64,000 nucleotides of DNA from Turicibacter bilis (GCF_024499055.1 NZ_CP071249.1:1656001-1720000), one strand, 5' to 3'; counted from the first letter of the stretch, positions 50,505-60,146 are shown. Notes: generated from the sequence alone by a model not told the origin. Numbers and translations: made by a program.

Positions 50505-51431
50505 TTAATCTTTTAGAATATGATTAATGACACGCTTCGCATTTACATGGGTAATCCCATCAATATCCATACTACTATATCCTCGATTAACGAGTTCATC
50601 AATGACATTATTTGCTGAGGATGCACTTTGACAATCGATTAAGTTTGATTCTAAATGACCATCTCCTAAGTAATTCATAAAATCAAATCCAAGTGCAATA
50701 TGTCGTGTACCAACTAACTCTCTCAGATAATCAATATGATCAACGAGGGATTCCACATCTGGCTTTAATTGATTCGTAAAATGCGGTACTGCCGTCACGC
50801 CAATAACACCATCTACCAAAGCAATTTCTTTAATTTGCTCATCGGTTAAATTTCTTGGATGAGGAGTAATTGAGTAACAATTCGAATGAGAGGCAATGAC
50901 AGGCTCTTTTGTTACCGATAAAATATCCTCAAACGTTTGAATACTAGCATGAGAAACATCAATCACCATTCCAAGCTCATTCATCTTTTCAATCAACTCA
51001 CATCCTAATAGTGATAACCCTGTCCCATCCTTACAACCAATCCCAGTTGCAAATTGATTCTTTTCATTCCAAGTTAACATCGCATGTCTAAATCCTTTTT
51101 CGTAAATTTCAACTAAATGATCGATATCTCGAAGCGATGCTAAACTTTCAAGTCCTAAAATCACATTGACTTTATGATCAGCCCAATCCCCTTTGGCGGT
51201 TACTACTTGAACATCGGGTGACTCTTCTAGTTCCTCTATAATATAATGAATTGCTTGATCAAAATTATTATGTAATAGCTGATTAACATCAGTATAGTAC
51301 GTCCAAATTCCCCCAGTCACATTCCCTTCTAATAACTCAGGAATATGATATGACTCAACAATACCACGTTGTCCTCTTAAACGCTTCTCAACAATATTAT
51401 ATAAAATATCCGTGTGCGTATCGAAAATCAA
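50505..51431 (-). CDS. Membrane-dipeptidase family (M19) dipeptidase
   Basis: 308 residues, no signal peptide. Zinc ligands and motifs: FDTHTDILY at the N-terminus (HxD), NVILGLESLASL with the bridging glutamate, MVIDVSHAS, PVIASHSNCYSITPHPRNLTDEQI and IALGFDFMNYLG. It hydrolyses dipeptides, possibly including D-amino acids from peptidoglycan turnover. It is a single gene and its substrate is unknown. Confidence 0.93.
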   Translation of the reverse strand: MIFDTHTDILYNIVEKRLRGQRGIVESYHIPELLEGNVTGGIWTYYTDVNQLLHNNFDQAIHYIIEELEESPDVQVVTAKGDWADHKVNVILGLESLASLRDIDHLVEIYEKGFRHAMLTWNEKNQFATGIGCKDGTGLSLLGCELIEKMNELGMVIDVSHASIQTFEDILSVTKEPVIASHSNCYSITPHPRNLTDEQIKEIALVDGVIGVTAVPHFTNQLKPDVESLVDHIDYLRELVGTRHIALGFDFMNYLGDGHLESNLIDCQSASSANNVIDELVNRGYSSMDIDGITHVNAKRVINHILKD

Positions 51432-51555
51432 AGGTTTCCCCTCCTTATAAACACAATCAGATTTGCATCTAATTACTACCTATTATAGCTTATCTCTATT
51501 CAAAAAAGAGCAAATTTTTTTCCCTTTTTTCCGACAAAAGAAGTGTAAAAATATT

Positions 51556-51587
51556 AAAAAAGCCTACGAAATTTAATTCATAGGCTT
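51556..51587 (-). terminator. Terminator of the MarR-ABC operon
   Basis: AAGCCTA pairs with TAGGCTT around a 14-base loop, U6 on the minus strand. Confidence 0.75.
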
Positions 51588-51595
51588 CTCTTTCA

Positions 51596-53425
51596 TTAAG
51601 CTTCTTCTTCTTGATTAAATTGGCTATTATATAAATCAGCATAGAATCCATTTTGATCCATTAATGTCTCATGATTTCCTGTTTCAATAACATCTCCATC
51701 TTTCATTACTAAGATAACATCAGCTTCACGAATCGTTGATAAACGGTGAGCAATAACGAAGCTTGTACGACCTTTCATTAAGGTCTTCATCGCATTTTGA
51801 ATTTGTAACTCTGTACGTGTATCAACACTACTTGTTGCCTCATCTAAAATCATAATTTCGGGATCAGCTAGTAGTGCACGAGCAATCGTTAATAACTGTT
51901 TTTGACCTTGAGAAATATTTGAGACTTCTTCATTTAAAATCGTATCATATCCTTCTGGTAAAACACGAATAAAGTGATCAGCATGAGCTGCTTTAGCTGC
52001 CGCAATAATTTCTTCTTCTGTCGCATTCTTTTTACCATAAGCAATATTATCGCGAATTGTTCCATTAAATAACCATGTATCTTGTAAAACCATACCGAAT
52101 TTTTTACGTAAATCAGCACGATTCATCTCTGTAATATCAACATCATCCACTAAGATACGTCCACCATTCAATTCATAGAAACGAAGTAATAAATTCACTA
52201 ATGTCGTTTTACCTGCACCAGTTGGCCCAACAATAGCAACCATTTGTCCTGGTTCCGCTTTAATATTCATATCATTAATTAAAATACGATCCTCGCGATA
52301 ACCAAACTTAACATGTTCAAACTCAACAGCTCCACAATCAGCTTTTGCTTTAACCGGATTTACTGGTTCTGGAATCACTTCTTCTTCATCTAATAATTCA
52401 AATACACGCTCTGCTGATGCAACCGTTGACTGAATAATATTTGAAATTTGAGCTACCTGTGCAATTGGTTGAGTAAATTGACGGTTATATTGAATGAACG
52501 CTTGGATATCTCCCACAGTAATACGTCCTTTCGTTACTAAAACCCCACCTACAACAGCAACAAGAACATAGCCTAAATTTCCGATAAAATTAATAATTGG
52601 CATCACTAATCCAGATAAAAACTGAGCTCGCCATCCTACACTATAAAGACCTTCATTAACTTCATCAAATTCATCAATAGCTTTTTTCTCATGACCAAAT
52701 GCTTTAACCACATTATGTCCCGTATACATTTCTTCAATATGACCGTTTAATTCACCTAATTTCTTTTGTTGACCAATGAAATATTTTTGTGAACGTTTAA
52801 CGACCATCATCATTAAAATCCCAGATAACGGAATGACGATGATTGAAATTAATGTTAAAAGCGGGCTAATCGTTAACATCATAATTAAAACCCCAACCAC
52901 CGTAGTGACTGATGTAATAACTTGAGTAATCGACTGTTGCAAAGTTGCACTAATATTATCAACATCATTTGTAAATCGGCTTAATAATTCTCCATGTGTA
53001 TGTGAATCGAAAAATTTTAATGGTAATCTTGCTAATTTTTCATCAATATCACGACGTAAATCATAGACAACCTTCTGAGAAACTCCTGCCATAATAAATT
53101 GTTGTAAATAACTAAAAGCTGCACTTAAAACATATAAACCAATTAAAATTACAACAATATTCCAAATATATGAAAAATCAATTGGCGATGGAGTTGGATT
53201 TCCTCCTACCAACTCTAAAATTGGACGTATTAACTCATCTGTAATCTTAGCCATAATTTTTGGAGAAATAATTGAGAAAATAACACTCGTAATAGCTGCA
53301 ATAGCAACTACTACTAAACCAACACGATATGGTTTTAAATATTTACTTAAGCGAACTAACGTCCCTTTAAAATCTTTTGCTTTTTGATTACCCGCATGTG
53401 GGCCATGTCCCATAGGTCCAGCCAT
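51596..53425 (-). CDS. Heterodimeric ABC exporter subunit, canonical ATPase site
   Basis: 609 residues, fused six-helix membrane domain and ATPase. Walker A GPTGAGKTT (about 387), Q-loop MVLQD, signature variant ISQGQKQLLTIARALL, Walker B IMILDEATSSVD with the catalytic glutamate, and H-loop IAHRL. The altered signature with an intact Walker B is the classic complement of its partner upstream. Together they resemble multidrug or lipid exporters such as LmrCD, BmrCD and TM287/288. The N-terminus has a Gly/His-rich MAGPMGHGPHAGN stretch. GGAGGAATAATT precedes the ATG, 2 bp after the partner gene. Confidence 0.95.
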   Translation of the reverse strand: MAGPMGHGPHAGNQKAKDFKGTLVRLSKYLKPYRVGLVVVAIAAITSVIFSIISPKIMAKITDELIRPILELVGGNPTPSPIDFSYIWNIVVILIGLYVLSAAFSYLQQFIMAGVSQKVVYDLRRDIDEKLARLPLKFFDSHTHGELLSRFTNDVDNISATLQQSITQVITSVTTVVGVLIMMLTISPLLTLISIIVIPLSGILMMMVVKRSQKYFIGQQKKLGELNGHIEEMYTGHNVVKAFGHEKKAIDEFDEVNEGLYSVGWRAQFLSGLVMPIINFIGNLGYVLVAVVGGVLVTKGRITVGDIQAFIQYNRQFTQPIAQVAQISNIIQSTVASAERVFELLDEEEVIPEPVNPVKAKADCGAVEFEHVKFGYREDRILINDMNIKAEPGQMVAIVGPTGAGKTTLVNLLLRFYELNGGRILVDDVDITEMNRADLRKKFGMVLQDTWLFNGTIRDNIAYGKKNATEEEIIAAAKAAHADHFIRVLPEGYDTILNEEVSNISQGQKQLLTIARALLADPEIMILDEATSSVDTRTELQIQNAMKTLMKGRTSFVIAHRLSTIREADVILVMKDGDVIETGNHETLMDQNGFYADLYNSQFNQEEEA

Positions 53426-53427
53426 AA

Positions 53428-55152
53428 TTATTCCTCCTCTCCTTTTTTAAGTTGAGATTCGACAATTTGTTGATAAATCTCATTTGTTTGTAATAACTCC
53501 TCATGTGTTCCCATACCAACTATATGTCCTTCATCCATTACTAAAATACGTGTTGCGTCCATAACTGTACTTACACGCTGAGCCACAATAATAACTGTTG
53601 AATCCTTTGTTTCCTTCTTTAACGCTGCACGTAATTGAGCGTCAGTTTTAAAATCTAAAGCTGAAAAACTATCATCAAATAAATAAATTTCCGGCTTACG
53701 AACAATCGCACGAGCAATTGATAAACGTTGCTTTTGTCCACCTGATACATTTGTTCCTCCTTGTGAAATTGGTGACTCAATTCCCTCTTTCATTTTAGAA
53801 ACAAAATCTGTTGCCTGTGCAATATCTAAAGCATGACGAACTTCTTCGTCTGTCGCATCTTCTTTACCATATAAGATATTATCTCGAATCGTTCCTGTAA
53901 ATAACATAGCTTTTTGAGGAACATACCCAATTTTGGAACGCAACTCTTGTTGATTCATGTCACGAACATTAACACCATCAACTAATACTTCACCTTTAGC
54001 CGCATCATAAAAGCGTGGAATCATATTTAAAATTGACGATTTACCTGATCCAGTTCCACCAATAATCGCTGTCACTTCACCCGGCTTAGCAACAAACGAA
54101 ATATTTGAAATTGCATATTCTTCTGCACCCTCATAACCAAATGAGACATTTTTAAATTCAACATAACCTTTTAACTGAGGTTGAATAGCTTCTTTAGGCT
54201 CTTGAATCGGAGATTCCATTTCTAAAACTTCATTAATACGAACAGCCGATGCTTGAGCACGTGGAATTAAAACGAACATCATCGTTAACATTAATAACGA
54301 GAACATCACTTGCGTTAAATATTGAATAAAGGCCATTAAATCCCCAACCATTAAGTCTCCATCATTAATTCGAATTCCACCAAACCAGATAACAGCAATA
54401 ATCGATAAATTTAAAATTAACATCATTAATGGCATTAAAGCTCCCATTAAACGGTTAGCCATTGTAGCAATTCGAGATACTTCTAAACTAGCCTGATTGA
54501 AACGTTCCTGTTCTGCCTCTACCTTATTAAACACACGAATTACTCGGATTCCTGTTAAATTTTCACGGACAACTAAATTTAATTTATCAATTTTATTTTG
54601 CATCTTTTGGAACATTGGTAGCGTAAACTTGGCGATAATAGCAATCGTCACGATGATAATTGGAATCACCACTAAAATAACTTTTGATAATTCCACATCT
54701 TTACGAAGTGCCATAATCAATGCACCCACAATCATTATTGGTGCACTTAACATCATCCGCATCATCATAATAACAACCATTTGAACTTGGTTAATATCAT
54801 TTGTTGTACGCGTAATTAAAGACGCTGTACCCATCTCATTAATTTCAGTTAATGAAAATGATTCAACTTTTTCAAAAACTTTCTTTCTTAAATCACGACT
54901 AAATCCCATCCCGATTTTTGATGAAAGATAACTCGTTAAAATCGTACACACTGTCCCTAATAAAGCCACTAATAACATGACACCACCTCGTCCAAGGATA
55001 TAGGAAACATCTCCTTGAACAATTCCAGTATCAACAATATCTGACATTAAATCTGGTAACTCTAGATCCGTCAGAGTCGAAATAAACACTAGGACTAAAA
55101 CACCGATAACTAACGTCCAATAAGGTTTTAATCCTTTAAATAACTTTAACAT
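53428..55152 (-). CDS. Heterodimeric ABC exporter subunit, degenerate ATPase site
   Basis: 574 residues. Six membrane helices, then Walker A GGTGSGKSS (about 363), signature VSGGQKQRLSIARAI, and Walker B IYLFDDSFSALD, where Asp replaces the catalytic Glu. This marks the regulatory half of a heterodimeric exporter; the partner gene follows immediately. Substrates are probably drugs or lipids. It lies 17 bp after the MarR-type gene in the same operon. Confidence 0.95.
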   Translation of the reverse strand: MLKLFKGLKPYWTLVIGVLVLVFISTLTDLELPDLMSDIVDTGIVQGDVSYILGRGGVMLLVALLGTVCTILTSYLSSKIGMGFSRDLRKKVFEKVESFSLTEINEMGTASLITRTTNDINQVQMVVIMMMRMMLSAPIMIVGALIMALRKDVELSKVILVVIPIIIVTIAIIAKFTLPMFQKMQNKIDKLNLVVRENLTGIRVIRVFNKVEAEQERFNQASLEVSRIATMANRLMGALMPLMMLILNLSIIAVIWFGGIRINDGDLMVGDLMAFIQYLTQVMFSLLMLTMMFVLIPRAQASAVRINEVLEMESPIQEPKEAIQPQLKGYVEFKNVSFGYEGAEEYAISNISFVAKPGEVTAIIGGTGSGKSSILNMIPRFYDAAKGEVLVDGVNVRDMNQQELRSKIGYVPQKAMLFTGTIRDNILYGKEDATDEEVRHALDIAQATDFVSKMKEGIESPISQGGTNVSGGQKQRLSIARAIVRKPEIYLFDDSFSALDFKTDAQLRAALKKETKDSTVIIVAQRVSTVMDATRILVMDEGHIVGMGTHEELLQTNEIYQQIVESQLKKGEEE

Positions 55153-55169
55153 GTCTATCTATTCCTCCC

Positions 55170-55601
55170 TTAATCACTAAAATTCGCTATTAATTTACTG
55201 AAAATAGCTCTTGTCTGCTCTAATTCTTCTTTTGAAAAATTTCCGAAAGATCTAAGATTTAGTTCTTTAAAAATTTCATTCACAATTTTTGCCTGACCTT
55301 TACCCTTTTCAGTTAAATAAACATGCGTCACTCGTTGATCAGCTTCACTACGTCGACGTTCAATCACTTCATCACGCTCCATACGTTTTAACATAGCACT
55401 AATTGTCGCTGCTGTCACACCTAGTTTTTGAGCTAGTTCAACTTGTGTTGATCCTTCACATTGAGATAAAGCATGAACAATCCCAGGTTGTGCTCGGCAC
55501 AATCCCTCTTCCTCTAATCTTCGTTGAGCGATTGACATTTGACTTCTTATCAAATGACCAAACATAATAGCTACCTCATTGATTTCTTGACTATTCAACA
55601 C
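55170..55601 (-). CDS. MarR-family transcriptional regulator
   Basis: 143 residues. The winged HTH is typical: STQVELAQKLGVTAATISAMLKRMERDEVIERRRSEADQRVTHVYLTEKG, shown here by VTAATISAMLKRMERD and RRSEADQRVTHVYLT. It probably represses its own operon and is released by a transported compound. The start is GTG 55601 (or the next TTG) behind GAGGTGAGTT. Operator-like palindromes overlap its promoter at 55646-55675. Confidence 0.93.
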   Translation of the reverse strand: MLNSQEINEVAIMFGHLIRSQMSIAQRRLEEEGLCRAQPGIVHALSQCEGSTQVELAQKLGVTAATISAMLKRMERDEVIERRRSEADQRVTHVYLTEKGKGQAKIVNEIFKELNLRSFGNFSKEELEQTRAIFSKLIANFSD

Positions 55602-55641
55602 AACTCACCTCACATTAAACTAAAACTATCTTACGACACTT

Positions 55642-55675
55642 ATAATAGTTAGTCAACTAACTATTAGTTAACTAA
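55642..55675 (-). promoter_or_regulatory. MarR operator and promoter
   Basis: Two adjacent palindromes, TAGTTAGTCAACTAACTA (55646-55663, one mismatch pair) and TTAGTTAACTAA (55664-55675, perfect), cover the spacer and -35 of a minus-strand promoter with -10 TATTAT at 55647-55642. A bound MarR dimer would block transcription. Confidence 0.75.
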
Positions 55676-55832
55676 TTATTTTATACAATTCTTCCACAAA
55701 AGATAGCAATTTCAATTTATAAAACTTAAACAGCGACACCCTTTAACCAAATACGGATCATACATGTTATAGTACCTACTCCTTCTTATATAGTTAGTGT
55801 GAAACAGAAATAAAAAATTAAGCATTAAAAAA

Positions 55833-55864
55833 TAAAAAAGCAGAAAATCGTTTTGATTTTCTGC
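55833..55864 (-). terminator. Terminator of the YjiH-type gene
   Basis: GCAGAAAATC (55840-55849) pairs with GATTTTCTGC (55855-55864), U6 tail on the minus strand. Confidence 0.85.
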
Positions 55865-55873
55865 CTAACTTAA

Positions 55874-57253
55874 TTAAAAAATTAAATGTGCAATTAAAGC
55901 AATCACTGGTAATGTGATTAATGTACGTTGAATAAAAATAATAAATAACTCTTTTAAATTAACAGGAATCTTTGAAGCTAATAATAAAGCTCCAACCTCA
56001 GATAAATAAATTAACTGAGAAACAGATACGGCTGCAATGACAAAGCGAGTCATCTCACTCTCAATTCCAGATGCTAAAACAGATGGCAATAGCATATCAG
56101 CAAATCCCGCTACTAAAGTTTGAGAAGCTGCCATAGCCTCAGGAATTTGTAATAACATTAAAACCGGTAAGAATGGTAACCCTAAAATTTTGAAAATTGG
56201 CGTATACTCAGCAATCACTAAAGCAATCGTTCCAACTGCCATAACAATTGGAATAACTGCTAGCCACATATCTAACACATTTTTAAACCCATCAATAAAA
56301 ATAACTTGAATTAAATCCTGTGATTTCGCCTTTTCAATTGCCTGAGCAAATCCATGAGAAAAATTATTTAATCCAGCTAATGCTTTCTCATTCTCAACCT
56401 TTAGCGTGCCATCAAAGAATCGATCCTCTTTTTTAGATAATGGCGGTAGCTTCGGTAACATAATAGCAGCTACTAAACTCGCAATCGTCACTGTTACATA
56501 AAATGGAACAAACATATTTCCAAGATTAACCGTATTAATCACGACTAAACTAAACGTAATCGATACTAATGAGAACGTCGTTCCAATGACAGCTGCTTCA
56601 CGCTTCGTATAGAATCCATCTTCATACTGCTTACTTGTTAATAAAACTCCGATTGTCCCATCACCTAACCATGACGCAATACAATCAATCGCCGAACGAC
56701 CAGGTAAATTAAAGACTGGACGCATCACTTTTGATAATAATGTCCCAACAAACTCTAATAATCCAAAGTTTAATAATAAAGGTAAGAATAACCCTGCAAA
56801 TAAAAATACGGAGAAAAGAATTGGGAGCAAATCATATAAAACTAATCCACCCGTGTTTAACGAGAAAATGGCCTCGAATCCTATTTCATAAACAGCCATA
56901 ACAATAAAAATTGCTGCTAAAATACGAATCACAAACCAAACGGGTGTCACATTAAATAAATTATTTAAAAATTCATTTTTAAGAATGAATTTTGGTGTAA
57001 ATAACTTCGTTACAATCGTTCCGATCACTGTAATCATCACTAAAAATAAAACTACTGTAGGTAAAACATCTGCAAAGTGTGCTTGAACCCAATTTGATAA
57101 CATCGCAATCGGAATCGTAATCCCACCAGCCTGAGAAACAGGAAGCATAAATAACGTCACACCAATTAAAGAAGGAACTAAAAACTTTAATATTTCTGAA
57201 ATCTTATATGAGCTACACGAGCCTTTAACTGGAACTTGATTGTTTTTATTCAT
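55874..57253 (-). CDS. YjiH-family membrane protein (nucleoside-recognition/gate domain)
   Basis: About 459 residues with ten or more membrane segments. Gate-domain features include FAGLFLPLLLNFGLLEFVGTLLSKVMRPVF and GRSAIDCIASWLGDGTIGVLLTSKQYEDGFYTKREAA, shown here as GRSAIDCIASWLGDGTIG and KQYEDGFYTKREAA. Relatives (YjiH, SpmA/SpmB) are thought to transport small solutes, but the substrate is unknown. ATG 57253 has AAGGATGG seven bases upstream; the open frame reaches 57340 without a site. Confidence 0.88.
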   Translation of the reverse strand: MNKNNQVPVKGSCSSYKISEILKFLVPSLIGVTLFMLPVSQAGGITIPIAMLSNWVQAHFADVLPTVVLFLVMITVIGTIVTKLFTPKFILKNEFLNNLFNVTPVWFVIRILAAIFIVMAVYEIGFEAIFSLNTGGLVLYDLLPILFSVFLFAGLFLPLLLNFGLLEFVGTLLSKVMRPVFNLPGRSAIDCIASWLGDGTIGVLLTSKQYEDGFYTKREAAVIGTTFSLVSITFSLVVINTVNLGNMFVPFYVTVTIASLVAAIMLPKLPPLSKKEDRFFDGTLKVENEKALAGLNNFSHGFAQAIEKAKSQDLIQVIFIDGFKNVLDMWLAVIPIVMAVGTIALVIAEYTPIFKILGLPFLPVLMLLQIPEAMAASQTLVAGFADMLLPSVLASGIESEMTRFVIAAVSVSQLIYLSEVGALLLASKIPVNLKELFIIFIQRTLITLPVIALIAHLIF

Positions 57254-57357
57254 AATTATTACCATCCTTATAAAAAATTTTTTCTTTGATTTTATAAGTA
57301 TACTTGGTAGGCCAAAACTTATCAACCATTTTAACGACAATAATCATCTTTTTACAA

Positions 57358-57394
57358 CAAAAAAGAAGACCCTTTTTTACTATTCAGTCTTCTT
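57358..57394 (-). terminator. Terminator overlapping the 41-aa gene
   Basis: AAGAAGAC (57363-57370) pairs with GTCTTCTT (57387-57394) with a U6 tail on the minus strand; the loop contains the stop codon of the small gene. Confidence 0.75.
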
Positions 57395-57505
57395 CCATGC
57401 CACAAGAACAATCTCTTCGTGAAACGTATTAAAAAACTCTTGTTCCATCATTTGTAATGCTGCAATTTCTTCATCTGTTAACGATGCAATCTCATAATCT
57501 TTCAA
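57380..57505 (-). CDS. Small acidic protein, 41 aa
   Basis: A TTG start at 57505 follows GAGGTG by seven bases and opens 41 codons: MKDYEIASLTDEEIAALQMM, then EQEFFNTFHEEIVLVAWKKT and a final Glu. The product is acidic, amphipathic and helical, with no membrane segment. Its stop lies inside a terminator hairpin, so it is a compact complete unit. The family was not recognised; small regulatory or anti-sigma-like peptides are possible. Confidence 0.6.
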   Translation of the reverse strand: MKDYEIASLTDEEIAALQMMEQEFFNTFHEEIVLVAWKKTE

Positions 57506-57551
57506 TCCGATCACCTCATCCCTATTATAACCACTATTACCTTCATCATAC

Positions 57552-57575
57552 AAAAAAGAGACCGAATCCGGTCCC
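57552..57575 (-). terminator. Terminator of the second GNAT gene
   Basis: AGAGACCG pairs with CGGTCCCT (one wobble) around AATC, U6 on the minus strand. Confidence 0.75.
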
Positions 57576-58132
57576 TATATTCTAAACTCTGCATCTACAC
57601 CATATACTCTTTGATTTAAAATACGACGATATGCCTTTTGTTCTTCTTCCTCTAATGCTTTAAAAGAGGACATAATTTTTAATTCAACCATATCTGTTGT
57701 TGGATTTAATGGCGGTTGATAATGTGGATAAAGATTTAAAACAAACCCTAAACGTTCATAAAATCCAACTCGTCGTTTCGTCACTTTATCTACAGGCGGT
57801 TCCACTTCTAAAATAACGGGATGATTACCCGCTTCTGATAAAATATCTTGAACTAACTTTGTCCCAATTCCAAGACCTCTGGATAATGGTGTACAAGCTA
57901 AATGTTCAATATATAAAAACTCATCAAACACGTAATATGCACAAAAGCCTAATAATTCCCCTTCCTGCTCATACGTCTTCAAATGATAGTCCGAACGTTC
58001 AAGTAATGCTTTTTGACCTTCATAACTTCTAAATTCATCCCTTGGAAATGATTCTTTCATAATTTCATAAACTGCATCAAACAATTGATCCAAATTATCA
58101 CCTTCTGCATAAAACTTAGTCATATTGCACAT
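57575..58132 (-). CDS. GNAT-family N-acetyltransferase
   Basis: 185 residues, soluble. Core motifs: FLYIEHLACTPLSRGLGIGTKLVQDIL (acetyl-CoA loop RGLGIG, about 85-90) and FYERLGFVLNLYPHYQPPLNPTT near 125-147. The YPHYQPPL stretch recurs in a subgroup of unknown substrate. No strong ribosome binding site is visible before the chosen ATG 58132; the ATG at 58123 is an alternative. Confidence 0.85.
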   Translation of the reverse strand: MCNMTKFYAEGDNLDQLFDAVYEIMKESFPRDEFRSYEGQKALLERSDYHLKTYEQEGELLGFCAYYVFDEFLYIEHLACTPLSRGLGIGTKLVQDILSEAGNHPVILEVEPPVDKVTKRRVGFYERLGFVLNLYPHYQPPLNPTTDMVELKIMSSFKALEEEEQKAYRRILNQRVYGVDAEFRI

Positions 58133-58185
58133 AATAACATGAATTATTCACATTTACAAGAAAGTTAATATATGGAGGCCAAACA

Positions 58186-59151
58186 ATGAAAATAAATCCT
58201 GATTTATATCATGGCCACGATCAATATACTAATTTTTTTGAGGGTTGGTATTTTAAAATCGTAGACGCCACTGCAACTTATGCCTTAGCGTTTATTCCTG
58301 GAATCTCTCGCAGTGAAGATACACGAGATCATCATAGCTTCATTCAAGTGATTAACTTAGTTAATCATTCCTATCACTATTACCGATATAGTATAGATGA
58401 TTTTTACTCAAATAACCGTCATCTAAAAATAAATATCGGAATTAATGAATTTAGCTTTAATAAAATCTACGTCAATCTCGAACAAATTCACGGCATCTTA
58501 TACTTAGGATCACCTACGAAATGGCCAGATTCTAAACTCAATCCAGGGAGCATGGGGATTTACAATCACCTTCCCTTTATGGAATGTTACAGCCAAGTAT
58601 GCGCAATCGACGGGGATATTGAAGAGGGTCATCTAAAAATTAACGGACAAGTAATTGATTTTAGTAACGGAAAATACTATATCGAAAAAAATTGGGGAAA
58701 GAGTTTTCCTACCTCATGGATTTGGGTTCAAAGTAATAACTTCGAGAATCACCGAGCAACTGTAACGTGCTCGCTCGGTATTGTTCCATTTCCACTCATT
58801 AAAGAATTCCGCGGGTTTCTGATTGGTGTTACTGTCGATCACAAATTCTATCCTTTTACAACGATGAACAACAGTAAACTTAACATTACCGTCTGCGATC
58901 GAGACATCATCCTGTGTGCAACGCATGATAATCTCCAACTCATTCTTAAAACAAAAAGTAAACCAGAAGACTTTGTTGAATGTTACGGACCTAAAAACGG
59001 AAAAATGTCACCAATACTTGAAGAAACACTTAAAGGTGAAGTCGAAATGACACTTATCAATACCAAAAAAAATCTACTAATCTATCATGGAATTGGAAAA
59101 GCGTGCGGCATTGAATATGGTGGCGACTTCTCCAAACTTCTTGATGACTAA
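58186..59151 (+). CDS. Tocopherol-cyclase-like family protein
   Basis: 321 residues, soluble, no signal peptide. Features of the family: FFEGWYFKIVDA near the N-terminus (the FEGWYFK motif), AFIPGIS, FMECYSQVCAIDG, and YYIEKNWGKSFPTSWIWVQSNNF in the middle. Plant members cyclise tocopherol precursors; in Firmicutes the function is unknown, and tocopherol is not made. GGAGG lies six to seven bases before the ATG. It may act on a lipid or prenyl quinone. Confidence 0.85.
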   Translation: MKINPDLYHGHDQYTNFFEGWYFKIVDATATYALAFIPGISRSEDTRDHHSFIQVINLVNHSYHYYRYSIDDFYSNNRHLKINIGINEFSFNKIYVNLEQIHGILYLGSPTKWPDSKLNPGSMGIYNHLPFMECYSQVCAIDGDIEEGHLKINGQVIDFSNGKYYIEKNWGKSFPTSWIWVQSNNFENHRATVTCSLGIVPFPLIKEFRGFLIGVTVDHKFYPFTTMNNSKLNITVCDRDIILCATHDNLQLILKTKSKPEDFVECYGPKNGKMSPILEETLKGEVEMTLINTKKNLLIYHGIGKACGIEYGGDFSKLLDD

Positions 59152-59186
59152 AAAGGGGATATCTCAAAATGAGATATCCCCTTTTT
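59151..59186. terminator. Bidirectional terminator resembling the IS1182 inverted repeat
   Basis: GGGGATATCTC (59155-59165) pairs perfectly with GAGATATCCCC (59171-59181) around AAAAT, with A4 and T5 flanks. GGGGATATCTCAAAAT differs from the IS right repeat GGGGCTGTCTCAAAAT at only three of 16 positions. Confidence 0.85.
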
Positions 59187-59189
59187 ATA

Positions 59190-60146
59190 TCAATTAAACT
59201 TATCCACATACCACGAAATTGTCGACCTTAATGCATCTTCGAATGTATACAAAGGCTCCCATCCAAGTTCATATTTAATCTTACTTGAATCAATCGCATA
59301 CCGTAAATCATGACCTGGACGATCCTTCACAAATTCAATCAACTCATATGGCTTACCCAGTTCATCCAAAATCAGCTTTACAATCGTTAAATTCGAATAC
59401 TCATTATTTCCACCTACATTATAAACTTCTCCAATACGCCCTTTATGTAAAATAAAATCAATAGCCTGACAATGATCCCAAACATGTAACCAATCTCGAA
59501 TATTCTGCCCCGTTCCATATACAGGTAACTTTTCATTTTTCATTGCCTTTAAAATCATCAATGGAATTAACTTCTCAGGAAACTGAAAAGGCCCATAATT
59601 ATTTGAACAACGAGAAATCGTGATAGGTAATTTAAACGTTCTCCAATATGATAATGCCAATAAATCTGCACTAGCCTTCGAGGCAGAATACGGACTAGAT
59701 GCCTTCAATGGGAACATCTCTGTAAATAAAGTATCATCCTCTAATAATAAATCTCCATACACCTCGTCGGTTGATACTTGATGGAATCTCTTCACCCCAT
59801 AGCATCGACAAGCATCCATTAACACTTGAGTTCCTAATACATTCGTCGTCAAAAATGAACTCGGATCTTCAATTGAACGATCCACATGACTCTCAGCGGC
59901 AAAATTAACAACCCAATCAAATTGTTCCTTCTCAAACAATTCAAAAATAAACGCCCTATCTCGAATATCACCATGAATAAATCGATACTGTGGATAATCT
60001 TGTACAGCTCCGTTATTTTCTAAACAACCTGCGTACGTTAATAAATCTAAATTAATGACCTCATAATTGGGATACGTCTTCAACATATACTCAATAAAAT
60101 TACAACCAATAAAACCTGATCCACCCGTTACTAACAACTTTGTCAT
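59190..60146 (-). CDS. rfbB: dTDP-glucose 4,6-dehydratase
   Basis: 318 residues, short-chain dehydrogenase fold. NAD-binding TGGSGFIGCNFIEYM at 7-21, NFAAESHVDRSIEDP (about 81-95), catalytic DEVYGD with Asp-Glu (about 120) and YSASKASADLLALSYW with the Tyr-x3-Lys (about 150). It makes dTDP-4-keto-6-deoxyglucose, a precursor of rhamnose and other deoxysugars. The partners rfbA, rfbC and rfbD are not in the window, so it is an orphan copy. It is transcribed divergently from the response regulator. Confidence 0.95.
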   Translation of the reverse strand: MTKLLVTGGSGFIGCNFIEYMLKTYPNYEVINLDLLTYAGCLENNGAVQDYPQYRFIHGDIRDRAFIFELFEKEQFDWVVNFAAESHVDRSIEDPSSFLTTNVLGTQVLMDACRCYGVKRFHQVSTDEVYGDLLLEDDTLFTEMFPLKASSPYSASKASADLLALSYWRTFKLPITISRCSNNYGPFQFPEKLIPLMILKAMKNEKLPVYGTGQNIRDWLHVWDHCQAIDFILHKGRIGEVYNVGGNNEYSNLTIVKLILDELGKPYELIEFVKDRPGHDLRYAIDSSKIKYELGWEPLYTFEDALRSTISWYVDKFN

